This document shows positions 24,450-34,616 of a stretch of DNA of 64,000 bases, one piece after another (the stretch's first letter is position 1; every line of letters begins with the position of its first letter). The stretch spans positions 150,671,501 through 150,735,500 of the forward strand of contig JAZBRS010000026.1 of the NCBI GenBank assembly GCA_037176725.1. Reading direction: 5' to 3'. The position numbers and the translations under genes were made by a program. The stretch comes from Posidonia oceanica. Its lineage: Eukaryota; Streptophyta; Magnoliopsida; Alismatales; Posidoniaceae. A model generated the notes under the pieces. That model searched no databases and was not told where the DNA came from. It saw only the letters and a program-made list of their open reading frames with translations.

Positions 24450-25118
24450 AGGCATGGAACTGGGGAGCGCCAGGAGGTATCTCACTGATGGGCTAGAACG
24501 CTTGTACCTCTGTCAGATATTCAGAAGTGCATCCCGAGCCTTGCGCATATGCTAGGTCAGTAGATCGCACTCCATGCTGCATAAGATCAGCCAGCTTAGT
24601 TGTAGCAGATGTTGAGCCGAATGGATATGTCTGGAGAAGCCTTAGGGCTGTGCTGTCTATGAAGGCGCCCTACTGGAGGCCGAACTGCCGCATGACCCGG
24701 ATGGGATGATACTCCATGCCTCTGGTGAATCCAGGTAGCACCACAAGTCGTGCATCGTGGGTGTCGAAGAAGATAGTAAAAGGCTCAGCCGTAGATGGAA
24801 TGATGCGCCATGTGACGGTGTCATCCGTCAGCTTAGATAGTTTCTTGTATTCTTCAGGGATGCTCTTGATTGTTCTGGCGTGGTTGCTGTTGCAATATGT
24901 CTCAATAGCGTTGCCCCAGGGGCGCAGTATGTTCAGTTCAAGATATGCAGCCAGCCAGATCTGCACTAGCACTCCGCAGTCGTGGAAGTGGCGGCAGCGG
25001 TGAGAGATGCGGTCCAGCCCGCAGTATGTCTCAGCTAAGACAACTGGTGCTAGGTCTATCTGTCTAGTTACCACAGCTAGTGCGATTTCAGCAATTTCTA
25101 TCGCAACGGTCATCCGAC
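24450..25118 (-). pseudogene. DUF7745-like coding segment of Tat element B, intronless, 5'-truncated
   Basis: The minus-strand frame from 25113 encodes EIAEIALAVVTRQIDLAPVV, LAETYCGLDRISHRCRHFHD and EPFTIFFDTHDARLVVLPGF. It aligns with the antisense gene at 56947-58231, ending with the PISEIPPGAP block near 24460. The homology starts abruptly at HGRM, where element B is truncated. The reading frame contains two TAG stops, one of them in QAF*PIS. The segment joins CGVLVQ directly to IWLAAY, exactly where the other copy has a 77-bp intron. Here the coding strand is the same as the element strand, whereas in the other element the gene is antisense. The family assignment (plant DUF7745, related to transposon-carried PMD proteins) is from memory of its FLDELI...LAxT..L..RC..F pattern and is moderately sure. 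Confidence 0.6.
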
Positions 25119-25278
25119 CATGAGTGTCTCAGCTTTATCTTTGTTTTTCCTCTTTTTTTCGGTGTTTTCGAGTCGAGTTTCCTTTCTCGGATCCACCCGC
25201 TCATAATGGCCTATTTTCGGTCGGTGCATGCGAACTTTGGCATCGTGCATGGACGCATCGATTTTCAAGGTTACTACA
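25119..25278 (+). repeat. Right half of the Tat solo LTR
   Basis: It contains TCGGTGTTTTCGAGTCGAG, GATCCACCCGCTCATAATGG and GGTCGGTGCATGCGAAC, and ends GGTTACTACA. These match the last 160 bases of the other Tat LTRs. The target duplication ACTAG follows at 25279. No primer binding site follows, as expected for a solo LTR. Confidence 0.8.
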
Positions 25279-25349
25279 ACTAGCTTGATAATTTTATTTT
25301 TTTCCTCGATAAACTTGCGTTGATTATTTAATTTTATTTAATGTTTCAG

Positions 25350-25417
25350 GTTGGAGCTGGCACTATGAATCCATTAACTTTTCTGAGGGTTCTTGGTCCA
25401 GAACCATGGAATGTTGC
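25350..25417 (+). CDS. EDD1-like: Exon of organellar (bacterial-type) glycyl-tRNA synthetase
   Basis: This 68-nt exon encodes V-GAGTMNPLTFLRVLGPEP-WNV followed by the first two bases of an Ala codon. It matches the catalytic alpha-chain region of bacterial GlyQ (consensus GAGT..P.T.LR.LGPEP..A) and, as I recall, is essentially identical to the plant chloroplast/mitochondrial GlyRS (Arabidopsis EDD1). It is preceded by a T-rich acceptor ATGTTTCAG and followed by a consensus donor GTAAGT (25418-25423), so the downstream intron is phase 2. The frame is open, with no substitution in the conserved core. The enzyme charges tRNA-Gly in plastids and mitochondria. Sequence upstream back to the TSD at 25279-25283, and beyond the solo LTR to 13135, is not transposon-like, so the exon lies in target DNA rather than inside an element. 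No neighbouring exon is visible in the window. It may be an exon of a live gene with very long introns, or a relic. Confidence 0.82.
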
Positions 25418-25824
25418 GTAAGTGGCATCATAAGTGAATCAACGTGTTTATGCATCTCTTTAATTTAATGTTTTCTCAACATTCTTATGACATGAAGATA
25501 ACTTCAAATCTTTTTCAAATCGTGCATGTTTGTCAATGACAATTCTATATCTTGATAGATATAATTTGATTTGAAGTTTGTGTATTTTCATTTGGTTGCA
25601 AAAAGATAGTGATTTTGTTATTTAAATTTTCCTCTTGGAGAGAAATATGTAATGTACTAATGTTCGAGCCCATTTTACTTGATATGCAGTTTCTTTAAGA
25701 AAGTTGTTCTTAATTTTCTTCTAATTGAAATACAAATAAGGTGATTTATGTCGAAACTAAACCTTACTCCAGTCCCCCATGATTACTACAACCTTCCAAT
25801 ATGAATGACTAAGACAAATAAAGG
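25418..25824 (+). other. Start of the intron downstream of the GlyRS exon
   Basis: AT-rich sequence after the donor GTAAGT with no coding similarity. I searched it by eye for the next conserved GlyRS block (YVEPS.RP.D.RYGENPNR) and did not find it here or further right in the window. Confidence 0.5.
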
Positions 25825-26068
25825 TAACTCTCGAGGGATTTTCTCGAGGAGTGGATTAAGCCGGGGAGGCTGAACCACTATAAATTATTTGAGTAATCTC
25901 ATTGCCTCTCATCCCTTTCTTCGTATGTTATTAGTTTAATATCCAAAATCTAACTCTACATTTCATTTACTTGATAAATTGCTTAAGATTGTCAAAGTTA
26001 GTTTAAATTATGTATTATAAATTAAATTCTCTATTCACCCTCTCTAGAGAAGCCCTAAAAATCTAACA
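25825..26068 (+). repeat. 3' part of a copia LTR, plus orientation, 5'-truncated
   Basis: AACTCTCGAGGGATTTTCTC, GGAGTGGATTAAGCC, GAACCACTATAAAT and the terminal TCTATTCACC...CTCTAGAGAAGCC...TCTAACA are the reverse complement of the copia LTR at 36151-36400. The 5' part of the LTR is missing, and no PBS follows. Confidence 0.72.
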
Positions 26069-26403
26069 AACACTTCCCGGGAAAGCCACTAATATCCTCT
26101 TTATATAGGCAGCTACAACTAAGAGTGTTATATGCGACCTACCATGCGTCTAACGTAGAGCACATGTATGCACGCATTCAACAATTAGAGTCACAAGTGT
26201 TAAATGCAGGCTTCCTTGCGTATAACATAAGATGTGCTAAATCCTGCGTTCAACGCCCCAGAAATCCAGAAAACATCAATTCAGGTGTAGAATGCTGCAG
26301 AAGCTGCATTTTACATTAAACGCAGGAGATCCAGCATTCAACAACGCCGAATTCCAAATGAAATATCTAGATTAAAAGGCCACCTAGAATCTGGGTTGTT
26401 ACA
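26069..26403 (-). repeat. Unclassified LTR-like fragment
   Basis: The fragment ends AATCTGGGTTGTTACA (26388-26403), the reverse complement of a Tekay-type LTR start such as the one at 33169 (TGTAACGACCCAGATT). The body holds several TGCGTTCAACGC-like words but no coding sequence. The assignment is tentative. Confidence 0.35.
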
Positions 26404-26411
26404 GTAGCTAA

Positions 26412-26585
26412 GTTCACTAACGGAAAAGAAACCCGTGATAAACTATTTTGTAATCAAACACCATCTTTAAACAAGCATGGCATAGGTTTTTCTAAAGATC
26501 ATGATGTTCCCTATGAAAATGGTTTTGTTAGAGCTTCAACAAATGAAAAATCTTTACTCTCTTCTTGTGATGTAGGCGTCGCATG
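26412..26585 (+). pseudogene. Copia gag fragment
   Basis: The frame encodes FTNGKETRDKLFCNQTPSLN and KHGIGFSKDHDVPYENGF, matching the F..GKE..D.LL..Q..S..K.GLGF pattern found near the C-terminal end of copia gag proteins. It is about 58 codons without a stop, then breaks at GCATGA. It is unrelated in position to the copia element that starts at 26687 on the other strand. Confidence 0.5.
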
Positions 26586-26686
26586 AAAAGAAATCAAAAT
26601 GGATACTCGACAATGGCTGATCAAGACACATGATGGAAAATCACACTCTTCTATGAACAATGAACACAAAGGAAGAAGGAACCGTC
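26586..26686. other. Short unassigned stretch before the copia element
   Basis: About 100 bp with no recognisable coding sequence. The five bases before the copia end at 26687 are CCGTC and do not match those after 37266 (TCAAA). Confidence 0.3.
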
Positions 26687-27776
26687 TGTTAGGATTTTAG
26701 GCTTCTTTTGAGGGGGTGAATAGAGATTTAAGCTTAATAGTGGAATTTAAAATACTTATTCAACAAACACAAGCAATATATAAGTAAATGAAATAAAGTG
26801 AGGGATTTGGATATTAAACTATAAGAATGCAAAGAAGGTGATGAGAGAAATTGAAGTGCACTAGTGATTTATAGTGGTTCAGCCTCTCTGACTTAGTCCA
26901 CTCCTCAAGAACCCCACGAGAGTTTCCTTAATCTGATCTTGTTCTAGACCAAGATCCCGCCATTACACTCCTTGACGAACCCTCGCTAAGCTCCGCAAAA
27001 ACCACGGCCTTCCCTTCTCTCAATCTGAAAAGAACTTACACTAGAATGGAAAGATTTACAACACTCAACTCTTTCCTACAATCTCCCAAACTCTCTTTTG
27101 ACAAGGTGAATACGAATGTGAATGAAGCTCTCTTATTTGGGAATTTCTCTCACAAGATGGGAATGGAATGCCTAGAAAATGATGGGGAATGAAGCTCTAC
27201 AATGTGTGTCCCTTTTTTGTGTCAAATAGAGTGCCTATATATAGTAATCAAGGGTAGAAAGTGTGTGTCTAACGTCTATATTTTTACCCTAACGGCTAGT
27301 CAATCGGCATACCGAAAATAATTCGATCGACCGATTTCCCATTGAAGTTTACAACAAATGAGCAATTCGGTAGACCGAAAGTATCTCAGTGTGCCGAATT
27401 GGTTCTTGGCTGTAAATCTTGAATGCTCAGATTTCGGTATACCGAAAGTGTTTGGTATGTCGAAATGCCCTGTTTAAGCTCTAAACTAAATGTTTTCAAT
27501 GAATGTGTGGTTTTGAGGCTTTGTCTATTTTCCTAAGACACTATGGGGGTTTTTGGGAGATTATTATAAGTTCCTAGAATACAACATATTACATTTACAT
27601 GACACTTAATTACATTAGAAACTTGGTCTCAAATCCTCAATTGATTTGTCTTGAATTGTCTTGAACTTCTACATAGATATCTTCTTTGCCAATTTCGCTT
27701 TCTTCTTTTTCCAAAGTCTATTAGAACACTTCCTTGACTTATTAATAAGGTAAGTTCATAAAATATGTTTTGTTAT
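26687..27776 (-). repeat. 3' LTR of the copia element, distal part
   Basis: It starts (plus strand) TGTTAGGATTTTAGGCTTCT and is collinear with 36151-37230. It carries a TATA box (27234-27244) and TTCGGTATACCGAA-like motifs (27305-27460). The remaining 41 bp of the LTR are at 33170-33210, beyond the nested insertion. Confidence 0.85.
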
Positions 27777-29113
27777 TGTAACGCCCCGGGCGTCACCCTT
27801 AACCTGACAACACTTTTTTTTTAGAAACTAAATCCAATCACATCATCATTAACAATCAACATAATTCAACAGAAATTAAACTAAACTACATACTTACCTA
27901 GAACCCTTGATGTGTGGCAGAGTGACTCCACCTATGTGCACTATCAAGAAAGTTGCTCCTATCCTGTGCCTACGGAAAGTAGAAAACAAAACACACATGA
28001 GTGACCACTAAAAGGTCACCCAGCACACACCCCACCTAAAACACTCAGCAACCAATGCTGAGGGAACCGACATAAACACGCCCTAAAACCAGCAAGTATA
28101 GGCATCCCATCTGGATGCCGCAACACCTCAACAAGGCAACCCACCATTGCCCAGCAAACAGCAAAACCATAAAACATGCCTTTGAAATCACTTTTCTCTT
28201 TTCCTTTCAAAACCATATGCAGGCTCTATCAAAATCCTTTATGCAAGATTGAAATGGCCACCCTTGCCAGATCAAGCCCAAATAGCACAGCCTTATTCCA
28301 CGCACTCACTTGGCAGACTAGACAGCCAACAGTGTCAGAATGCTTTCAATTGCATCCAGAACATGCAACACAGCAAACACCAAAGTCAAACACAGGGCCA
28401 CACTAGCCACACAGCAATGCCACATAGGCGCGTAGCAACCAAAACACACCAACCTCAGAAAGCAGGCATCCTACTTTGATGCCACAGAACCACAACTAGG
28501 CAACCAACTATTGCCTCACAAGCACAAATCCTTTAAAACCTGCTTTTCAAAATCAATGTCACTTTTCTTTCAAAATACGTGCATCTTTTGAAATCTCTTT
28601 TATGCTCACTTGGAATGGTCACTCTTTGCCAAACCTAGCTCAAGCGAACACAAAACCCACTGCCTGTTGCCCAAGAAAACACAATTCAAAACTTACATAT
28701 ACAAATGAGGGCCACAGTCCAACGATGCCATGAAAACCACATTAAAAGCACCATAAATTCTCTAAAGTTACTCCAAGCATCCACACCACAATCACACTAC
28801 CATGCTTCCTATTATCCATTCATGAATTCATAGAGGAAGCTTAAGAGGTGTGTACCTTCCACTAGTGTCGCGAGATGACGACGAGCGGCGAGCGACGACG
28901 TGCCTCTCCTCCATTCTCAGCCTGCTCTGGGTCTCCTGCTCCTCTTTGCGGCGGCACAACCTCTGCTCTCCCACTCTCTTCTCTGTCTCCCATCTCTCTC
29001 TCTGTATTGTTATCAAGACAAGGGAAGAAGAAAGAAGAAGAAGAAGTGGGAAAAGAAGGGAAAAGCAATCCTGAACTTCCACTTGCACTTTGCTCCAAAT
29101 CTAGGTCATTACA
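27777..29113 (-). repeat. 3' LTR of the non-autonomous Tekay-type element (1.34 kb)
   Basis: Plus-strand ends TGTAACGCCCC (27777) and GGTCATTACA (29113). Open frames at 28828-29191 are accidental over a CT-rich tract. The LTR pair is 27777-29113 / 31805-33169. Confidence 0.87.
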
Positions 29114-29135
29114 TCCTAACCACCTTAAAAGACTT
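29114..29135 (-). other. Polypurine tract of the non-autonomous Tekay-type element
   Basis: The minus strand reads GTCTTTTAAGGTGGTTAGGA directly before the LTR start TGTAATGACC. The chromovirus tract near 39392-39412 reads CCTTTTAAGGGGGGTAGGA in the same position. Confidence 0.65.
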
Positions 29136-31788
29136 TTGTCCCCAAAATTTATGAGGTGAAAAGCCAAGAGTACCAAACTAGGACATCTCATTCACGATCC
29201 CAGACAACCAGCACAATGATGCCACCCAGAACTCAAGGCCAGTAAGGGAAATCTACGCTCCACAAAGCCATCTCACCCCATGGACTCAACTCTCTTTAAG
29301 TCCAAACTCCACCGAAACCCTGAGTGGAGTCCCTTCCGGGCACAAAATCTCCACCCAAAGGCTCCAAAACAGTGTCTTCCAGAGTCACGGGGCATCCTGA
29401 GCCTCTCTGTAGACACACAGAACACAAGGATGACCAGGTACAACCAGCTCCCACCAGCATCTGCTGCGCTACTCTGATGCACAACCTGGTCAGCAACAAC
29501 TCAGACTTCACAGCACGTGCTCAGTACTATCTCTCATCTCTTGAAATACCTCCTCCAATTTGTGGCATGAGAGAAAGCTAGCTTACTGAGGCACGATAGA
29601 GCTCTTCGTGGATCTGGAGTGTGCTAACAGATCAGCTTGCTAGATGCTATCTGTATCCAAGAATTGCTTCCTAAACCGACACTCCACCCAATCCAGAGCA
29701 CAACTACCACTACCAACGGCAAGGACCACTCGGGAGTCAAACTCGAATGAGTCTCCAACTCAAAGCAACTCCCAGCAACAAGGTCCAAGCCAACACGAGC
29801 TATTCCTCCTCCTAGCTAACCCATCCAAAGTGCTACTATCTTGGAGAACCTTTACTAGATCCCCGAGAATAGTTCACCTGAACCAGGGAACAGTTGATCG
29901 GAGGAACACCTGGGATAACACCTAACAGCTCGACCAGCAGCACCAACTAGTAGACGGGAAGCCACTCTCACAGGCTCAACCCCATCTCCATCATGGAAAG
30001 GAAACCAAGAAAACCAAGGGAGAAAAGATTTCCACAGATCAAACAGCACAACGCCTTTCAACCCACCAACACAAACAAGAAAAACAAATGGGCATCTTCA
30101 ACAGGACACCCCAAAGAAAACATCGGAGAAAGAATCTCCACCACTCAAGCAGCACTAAGCCACTCGAACCACCAACAACAAAATCAACTGGGCATCCAAA
30201 CAGAATACCCCAAACAACACACAACAGACCACACACTAGGCTACGCCACTCTACGGCCAAGCCCCAAACAGAATGCGCAGCTCAACCACACAACACCAAG
30301 GTGCGACTCCCACGTGCAACACCTCCCAGTAACTCCGTCCTCAAACAGAGTATCCGGAAAAACCACCCACATCCAAGGATCCACCAAAGTCACCCAGAAC
30401 CAACAACACACATTTGGGGACTCACCAAGTCACCCAGAAACCACCACAAACAGCTGGGGACCCATACAGTCATCCAAAAGCAACCATAAACATCTGGGGA
30501 CCCACCAAGTCGCCCAGAAACCACAACAACATCTGGGAAGCCTCTCGCTTCACCTAGAAACAGCAATAACCATCTGGGGAGCCTTTTGCTTCACCCAAAA
30601 ACAATGACAGACATCTGGGAAGCCCCACGCTTCACCCATAAACAGCAATAACCATCTGGGGAGCCTCTCACTTCACTCAGAAACAACAACAGACATATGG
30701 GAAGCCTCACGCTTCACCCAGAAACAATAATAACTATCTGGGGAGCCTCTCACTTCACCCAGAAACAACAATAGGAGGACGGAGCTGTAGGCATCCTCCA
30801 CACACATGACACCCAAGTCGACAGACAAGACACCACAAAACAACCGACCAAGCAAGGAACAACTAGCTAGGAAGACAAACAACAAACAACAACCAGGGGC
30901 AAACAACCACGCAATAGCAAACAGACAAACAACCATAATCATAGAGGGCCACCTAAGGGGCAGACAACTACTGCACCCCCCCAATGACAAGACGAAATCG
31001 CCCAGAAGCAACCACACACATCAGGGAAGCCTCATGCTTTTCCTAGATGTGGCAATAGGAGGATGACACTTCTGGCATCTCCCGCACCCACAACAAAACA
31101 AGCAGCAACAAACAACCACAAACGTGGAGGTCACAAGAGAGGCAATCACCCACTGCACCTCTCTCTCCACGACCAAACACCCAACGGATGGTGGCAAAGT
31201 AAACACGTCCTCTGGTCGGCTGATGTAGGATGCCTAACCACCTTAAAAGAATCAAGGCACCACACCTCAAAATCCATCAAGCATCAATTGACATGCACAA
31301 ATCTAGGTGACACAACTCGTCTGGCCTAATACACAACAGGGTCTCCTACCCTACATACTAGCACTGAGTCTAGCTCAGAAAGCAACTGCCACCATGTCCA
31401 CGGGCAACACGATGCTCAATCCACACAAAACTAGTGGACAACACCCAAAACCACGCTCCACGAAGTTGAAGAGCGAACACAGCTTCGCGCACCAACTGCA
31501 CCCTCAAAGAAGCTCCAACTAGATGGCGATCTCGAAATCCAACCACCGGAAACCTTCCAATAAGGAGTCGATGTCTACTTCCACAAACGAGCAGACCGTT
31601 ACTCCCAGTTTCCACGTGGTGCTCCACGAATCATTCTCGCCGTCACTAGAGCTGGAGCCGAAGACATTCCTCAATGCCGCAAGAAAGAAGATCAGGAAAA
31701 TCAATAAAAACAAGGTGTAGGAATGCATGATATGTAGCTATAGAGTCACTCGACCAGACATCCCTAGGCTAGTGCTCCTAGGTAACCT
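29136..31788 (-). other. Internal non-coding region of the non-autonomous element
   Basis: No gag, protease, RT, RNase H or integrase motif is found on either strand. Plus-strand frames at 29993-30607 and 30088-30489 are low-complexity (His/Asn/Gln/Pro-rich) and partly repeat-derived. The sequence is A/C-rich on the plus strand. Confidence 0.6.
30400..30775. repeat. Tandem repeat of about 42 bp inside the non-autonomous element
   Basis: About nine to ten diverged units share CATCTGGGGAGCCTCT and GCTTCACCCAGAAACA. Another unit stands alone at about 31018-31065. Confidence 0.8.
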
Positions 31789-31802
31789 ATGCTCTCATAC
31801 CA
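31789..31802 (-). other. Primer binding site of the non-autonomous element
   Basis: The minus strand reads TTGGTATGAGAGCA after the LTR end GTTACA, one or two changes from the initiator-Met site TTGGTATCAGAGCC seen in the copia element. Confidence 0.7.
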
Positions 31803-31804
31803 AT

Positions 31805-33169
31805 TGTAACGCCTCGGCGTCACCCTTAACCTAACAACACTTTTTTTTTCTGAAACTAAATCCAATCACATAATCATTAACAATCAGCATAATTCAACAG
31901 AAATTAAACTAAACTACATACTTACCTAGAACCCTTGATGTGTGGCAGAGTGACTCCACCTATGTGCACTATCAAGAAAGCTGCTCCTATCCTATGCCTA
32001 CGGAAAGTAGAAAACAAAACACACATGAGTGACCACTAAAAGGTCACCCAGCACACACTCCACCTAAAACACTCAGCAACCATTATTGAGGGAACCGACG
32101 TAAACACGCCGCAAAACCAGTAAGTATAGGCATCCCATCTGGATGCCGCAACACCTCAACAAGGCAACCCACCATTTCCCAGCAAACAGCAAAACCATAA
32201 AACATGCATTTAAAATTGCTTTTCTCTTTTCCTTTCAAAACCATATGCATGCTCTTTCAAAATCCTTTATGCATGCTTGAAATGGCCACCCTTTCCAGAT
32301 TAAGCCCAAACTACACAGCTTGATCCAAAACACTCACTAGGCAGATCAGACAGCTAACAATGTCAGAATGCTCTCAATTGCATCCAGAACACACAACATA
32401 GCAAACACCAAAGTCAAACATAGGGCCACACTAGCCAGACAGCAATGCCACATAGGCACGCAGCAACCAAAACACACCAACCTTAGAAAGAAGGCATCCT
32501 ACTTTGATGCCACAAAACCACAACTAGGCAACCTACCATTACCTCACAAGCACAAATCCTTTAAAACATGCTTTTCAAAACCAATGTCACTTTTCTTTCA
32601 AAATACGTGCGTCTTTTGAAATCTCTTTTATGCTCACTTGGAATGGTCACTCTTCGCCAAACCAAGCTTAAGCCAACACAAAACCCACTGCCTGTGGCCC
32701 AAGAAAACACCATTCAAAACTTACATATACAAATGAGGGCCACAATCCAACGACGCCATTAAAACCACATTAAAAGCTCCATAAATTCTCTAAAATTATT
32801 CCAAGCATCCACACCACAATCACACTACTATGCTTCCTATTATCCATTCATGAATTCATAGAGGAAGCCTAAGAGGTGTGTACCTTCCACTGGTGTCGTG
32901 AGATGACGACGAGTGGTGAGTGACGACGCGCCTCTCCTCCATCTCAGCCTACTCTAGGTCTCCTACTCTTCCCAGCAGCGGCGACAGCACAGCGGCGACA
33001 CGGCGGCAGCATGGCCTCCCCTCTCCCTTCTCTCTCTCTCTCTCTCTCTCTCTCTTGGTATCGAGACAAGAGAAGAAGAAAGAAGAAGAAGAAGGATAAG
33101 AAGAAGGAGAAGTGGGAAAAGTAATCCCGAACTTCCACTCGCACTATGCTCCAAATCTGGGTCGTTACA
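31805..33169 (-). repeat. 5' LTR of the non-autonomous Tekay-type element (1.37 kb)
   Basis: Plus-strand ends TGTAACGCCTC (31805) and GGTCGTTACA (33169). It contains a (TC)n tract at about 33026-33054 that creates spurious Arg/Glu frames on the minus strand. Confidence 0.87.
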
Positions 33170-33210
33170 GTTTTCATCAAAATAGAGATGAAGCAATTTT
33201 ACCAATAATC
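33170..33210 (-). repeat. 3' LTR of the copia element, proximal end
   Basis: CATCAAAATAGAGATGAAGC...ACCAATAA is the missing 5' end of the minus-strand LTR, matching 37231-37266. The PPT AAAAAGGGAGA follows on the minus strand (33222-33211). Confidence 0.75.
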
Positions 33211-34616
33211 TCTCCCTTTTTGATGATGACAAAAACCACAAATATTTCAAAACTATAGAAATGACTCCGCATTGGAATATGTATAAAGATATTTCAATAA
33301 AATCTTCAATGCTCCCCCTAACTATATGAGTCCAGTATAAAATATATAATCTAAGTTAACAACACAAAAATTGCTTAACCAATGACTCATCCACCCTCTT
33401 ATCTTACATTAACATGATAAGTTCAAAACATAGCTTTAGAAAATCTATCCCTATTCTTATTCTTCTCCCCCTTTTTGTCATAAGCAAAAAGAATAGAAGG
33501 TATAAATCCAAAGAAATAAAGCAATATAAGCAAGAGCTTTATCAAAAGATAAATGATATTCAATAAGCATCCAAATCAACTTTTATAAGATATTCAATAA
33601 GAATTATCAAAATCATCTTTATAAGGTATTCAATCAAAATCAATTTCATATGGTAAATGATATTCAATAATCAATAGACAACAAAATCAACTTTTATAAG
33701 ATACCAAATTTTGGATCTATACCAAATTGTTAGGTCTATAGGCATCAAGATCAATTTTTATATGAAAGATATTCAATCATAATCATATGATGGAAAATAT
33801 ATTCAATATGCACCCCCTATCAACAAGCATGGGTAAAGAGAATTTTTTAATAAAGCTCCCCCTTTCATCAAGCAGGTGTGAAATGAATAGTTTAATGGAA
33901 ATCCATACACATTATAGCAAAAGATGTATCATTGAAAGCATATGCACAAACTCAAACTTCAAGTATTAATTTCAGTAACATCATGAGTAAGAATATATAT
34001 TCTTGAAAAACTCTCATTTCCTTTTTTTTTTTTGACATGAGCAAAAAGATAAAACCAGATATTAATATTATCATGACAGAGAATCGCATTAATTCATAAT
34101 CCAAACATGATAAAAAATAAAACACTATATCCCGTAATAAGATAAGATATGTCGATCAAGTACAATCACATATGAAATTGATAAGATTTCTTCATTTGGT
34201 TCAATCATGCATATAATGATTCAAAATTTTGATCAAAGGCGTAGGATACCAATAATTAGTATGATCACAAGCCATGGTTAACATTTCAAATAAATTTTTT
34301 TGCAAGAAATCAATAATTTGTTTTGAATCATAAAATTCAAACTGCCAGATATTTCGGTAGATCGAAGAAATTCGACAGACCGAAATCTGGATAAGAATAT
34401 AAGCACATTATAATTCAAGAAAATTGAGAAAAAATCATATAAAATCATGATAATTGAATATGAGATATATTCTATCCAAAAATTTCATTAAGTAATAAAT
34501 TTTTAATGAAAAAACTTATATAGAACATGTTTTAACATAAAGCAATTAAAACATACTTTTTCAATGGGATTACCAATATTTGTCAATGTCTCATAGTCCC
34601 ATGTTTCTTCTTCTCC
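33211..34616 (-). other. 3' internal region of the gag-only copia element
   Basis: About 1.4 kb of AT-rich sequence with no recognisable domain on either strand. It lies where pol would be in a complete copia element. A pair of TTCGGT-type words occurs at about 34353-34386. Confidence 0.5.

Larger units (their letters stand above)
15955..25118 (-). mobile_element. Tat element B, 5'-truncated (3' LTR, PPT, repeat array, DUF7745-like segment)
   Basis: Read on the minus strand: a DUF7745-like coding segment (25118 to about 24450), an unrecognised 400-bp stretch, a repeat and hairpin region (24080 to 22450), a short UTR, a polypurine tract (21931 to 21917) and a complete LTR (21916 to 15955). 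No gag or pol is present, so the element is deleted for everything upstream. The left flank is AATAG; I do not see a matching duplication at 25119, which agrees with truncation of the right end. The exact right boundary is uncertain by about 10 bp. Confidence 0.72.
13330..25278 (+). mobile_element. Tat solo LTR (interrupted), flanked by ACTAG target duplications
   Basis: The left half, 13330-15954, starts TGTAGACACCCC. The right half, about 25119-25278, ends GGTTACTACA. The flanking five bases are ACTAG on both sides (13325-13329 and 25279-25283), a perfect target duplication. The two halves join in the order seen in other Tat LTRs: the conserved GGTGCCTAACACC block at about 15785, then CTTGTCTTCTGATTTAATAG, then on the far side TCGGTGTTTTCGAGTCGAG and the LTR end. 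No internal region or second LTR of this element remains, so it is a solo LTR formed by LTR-LTR recombination, later split by a second Tat element. Confidence 0.85.
27777..33169 (-). mobile_element. Non-autonomous Tekay/Del-type LTR retrotransposon
   Basis: Minus-strand element of 5393 bp: 5' LTR 33169-31805, primer binding site 31802-31789, internal 2.7 kb without gag or pol, polypurine tract 29135-29114, 3' LTR 29113-27777. The two LTRs are close along their full length. Flanks GTTAT (27772-27776) and GTTTT (33170-33174) form a 5-bp target duplication with one mismatch. The insertion point is inside the copia 3' LTR, where the intact copy at 37221-37240 has TTTTGTTATCAACAAAATAG. Its PPT and LTR ends resemble those of the chromovirus at 37285-64000, which suggests that chromovirus proteins could act on it. 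That last point is inferred. Confidence 0.87.

Noticed and set aside
28828..29191. Several overlapping 74-109 codon frames on both strands
   Set aside because: They cover a CT-rich LTR section, and the homologous part of the sister LTR (32900-33180) does not keep the same frames.
29993..30607. 204-codon plus-strand frame in the non-autonomous element
   Set aside because: Low-complexity His/Asn/Gln/Pro composition over a 42-bp tandem repeat, on the strand opposite to the element, with no domain.
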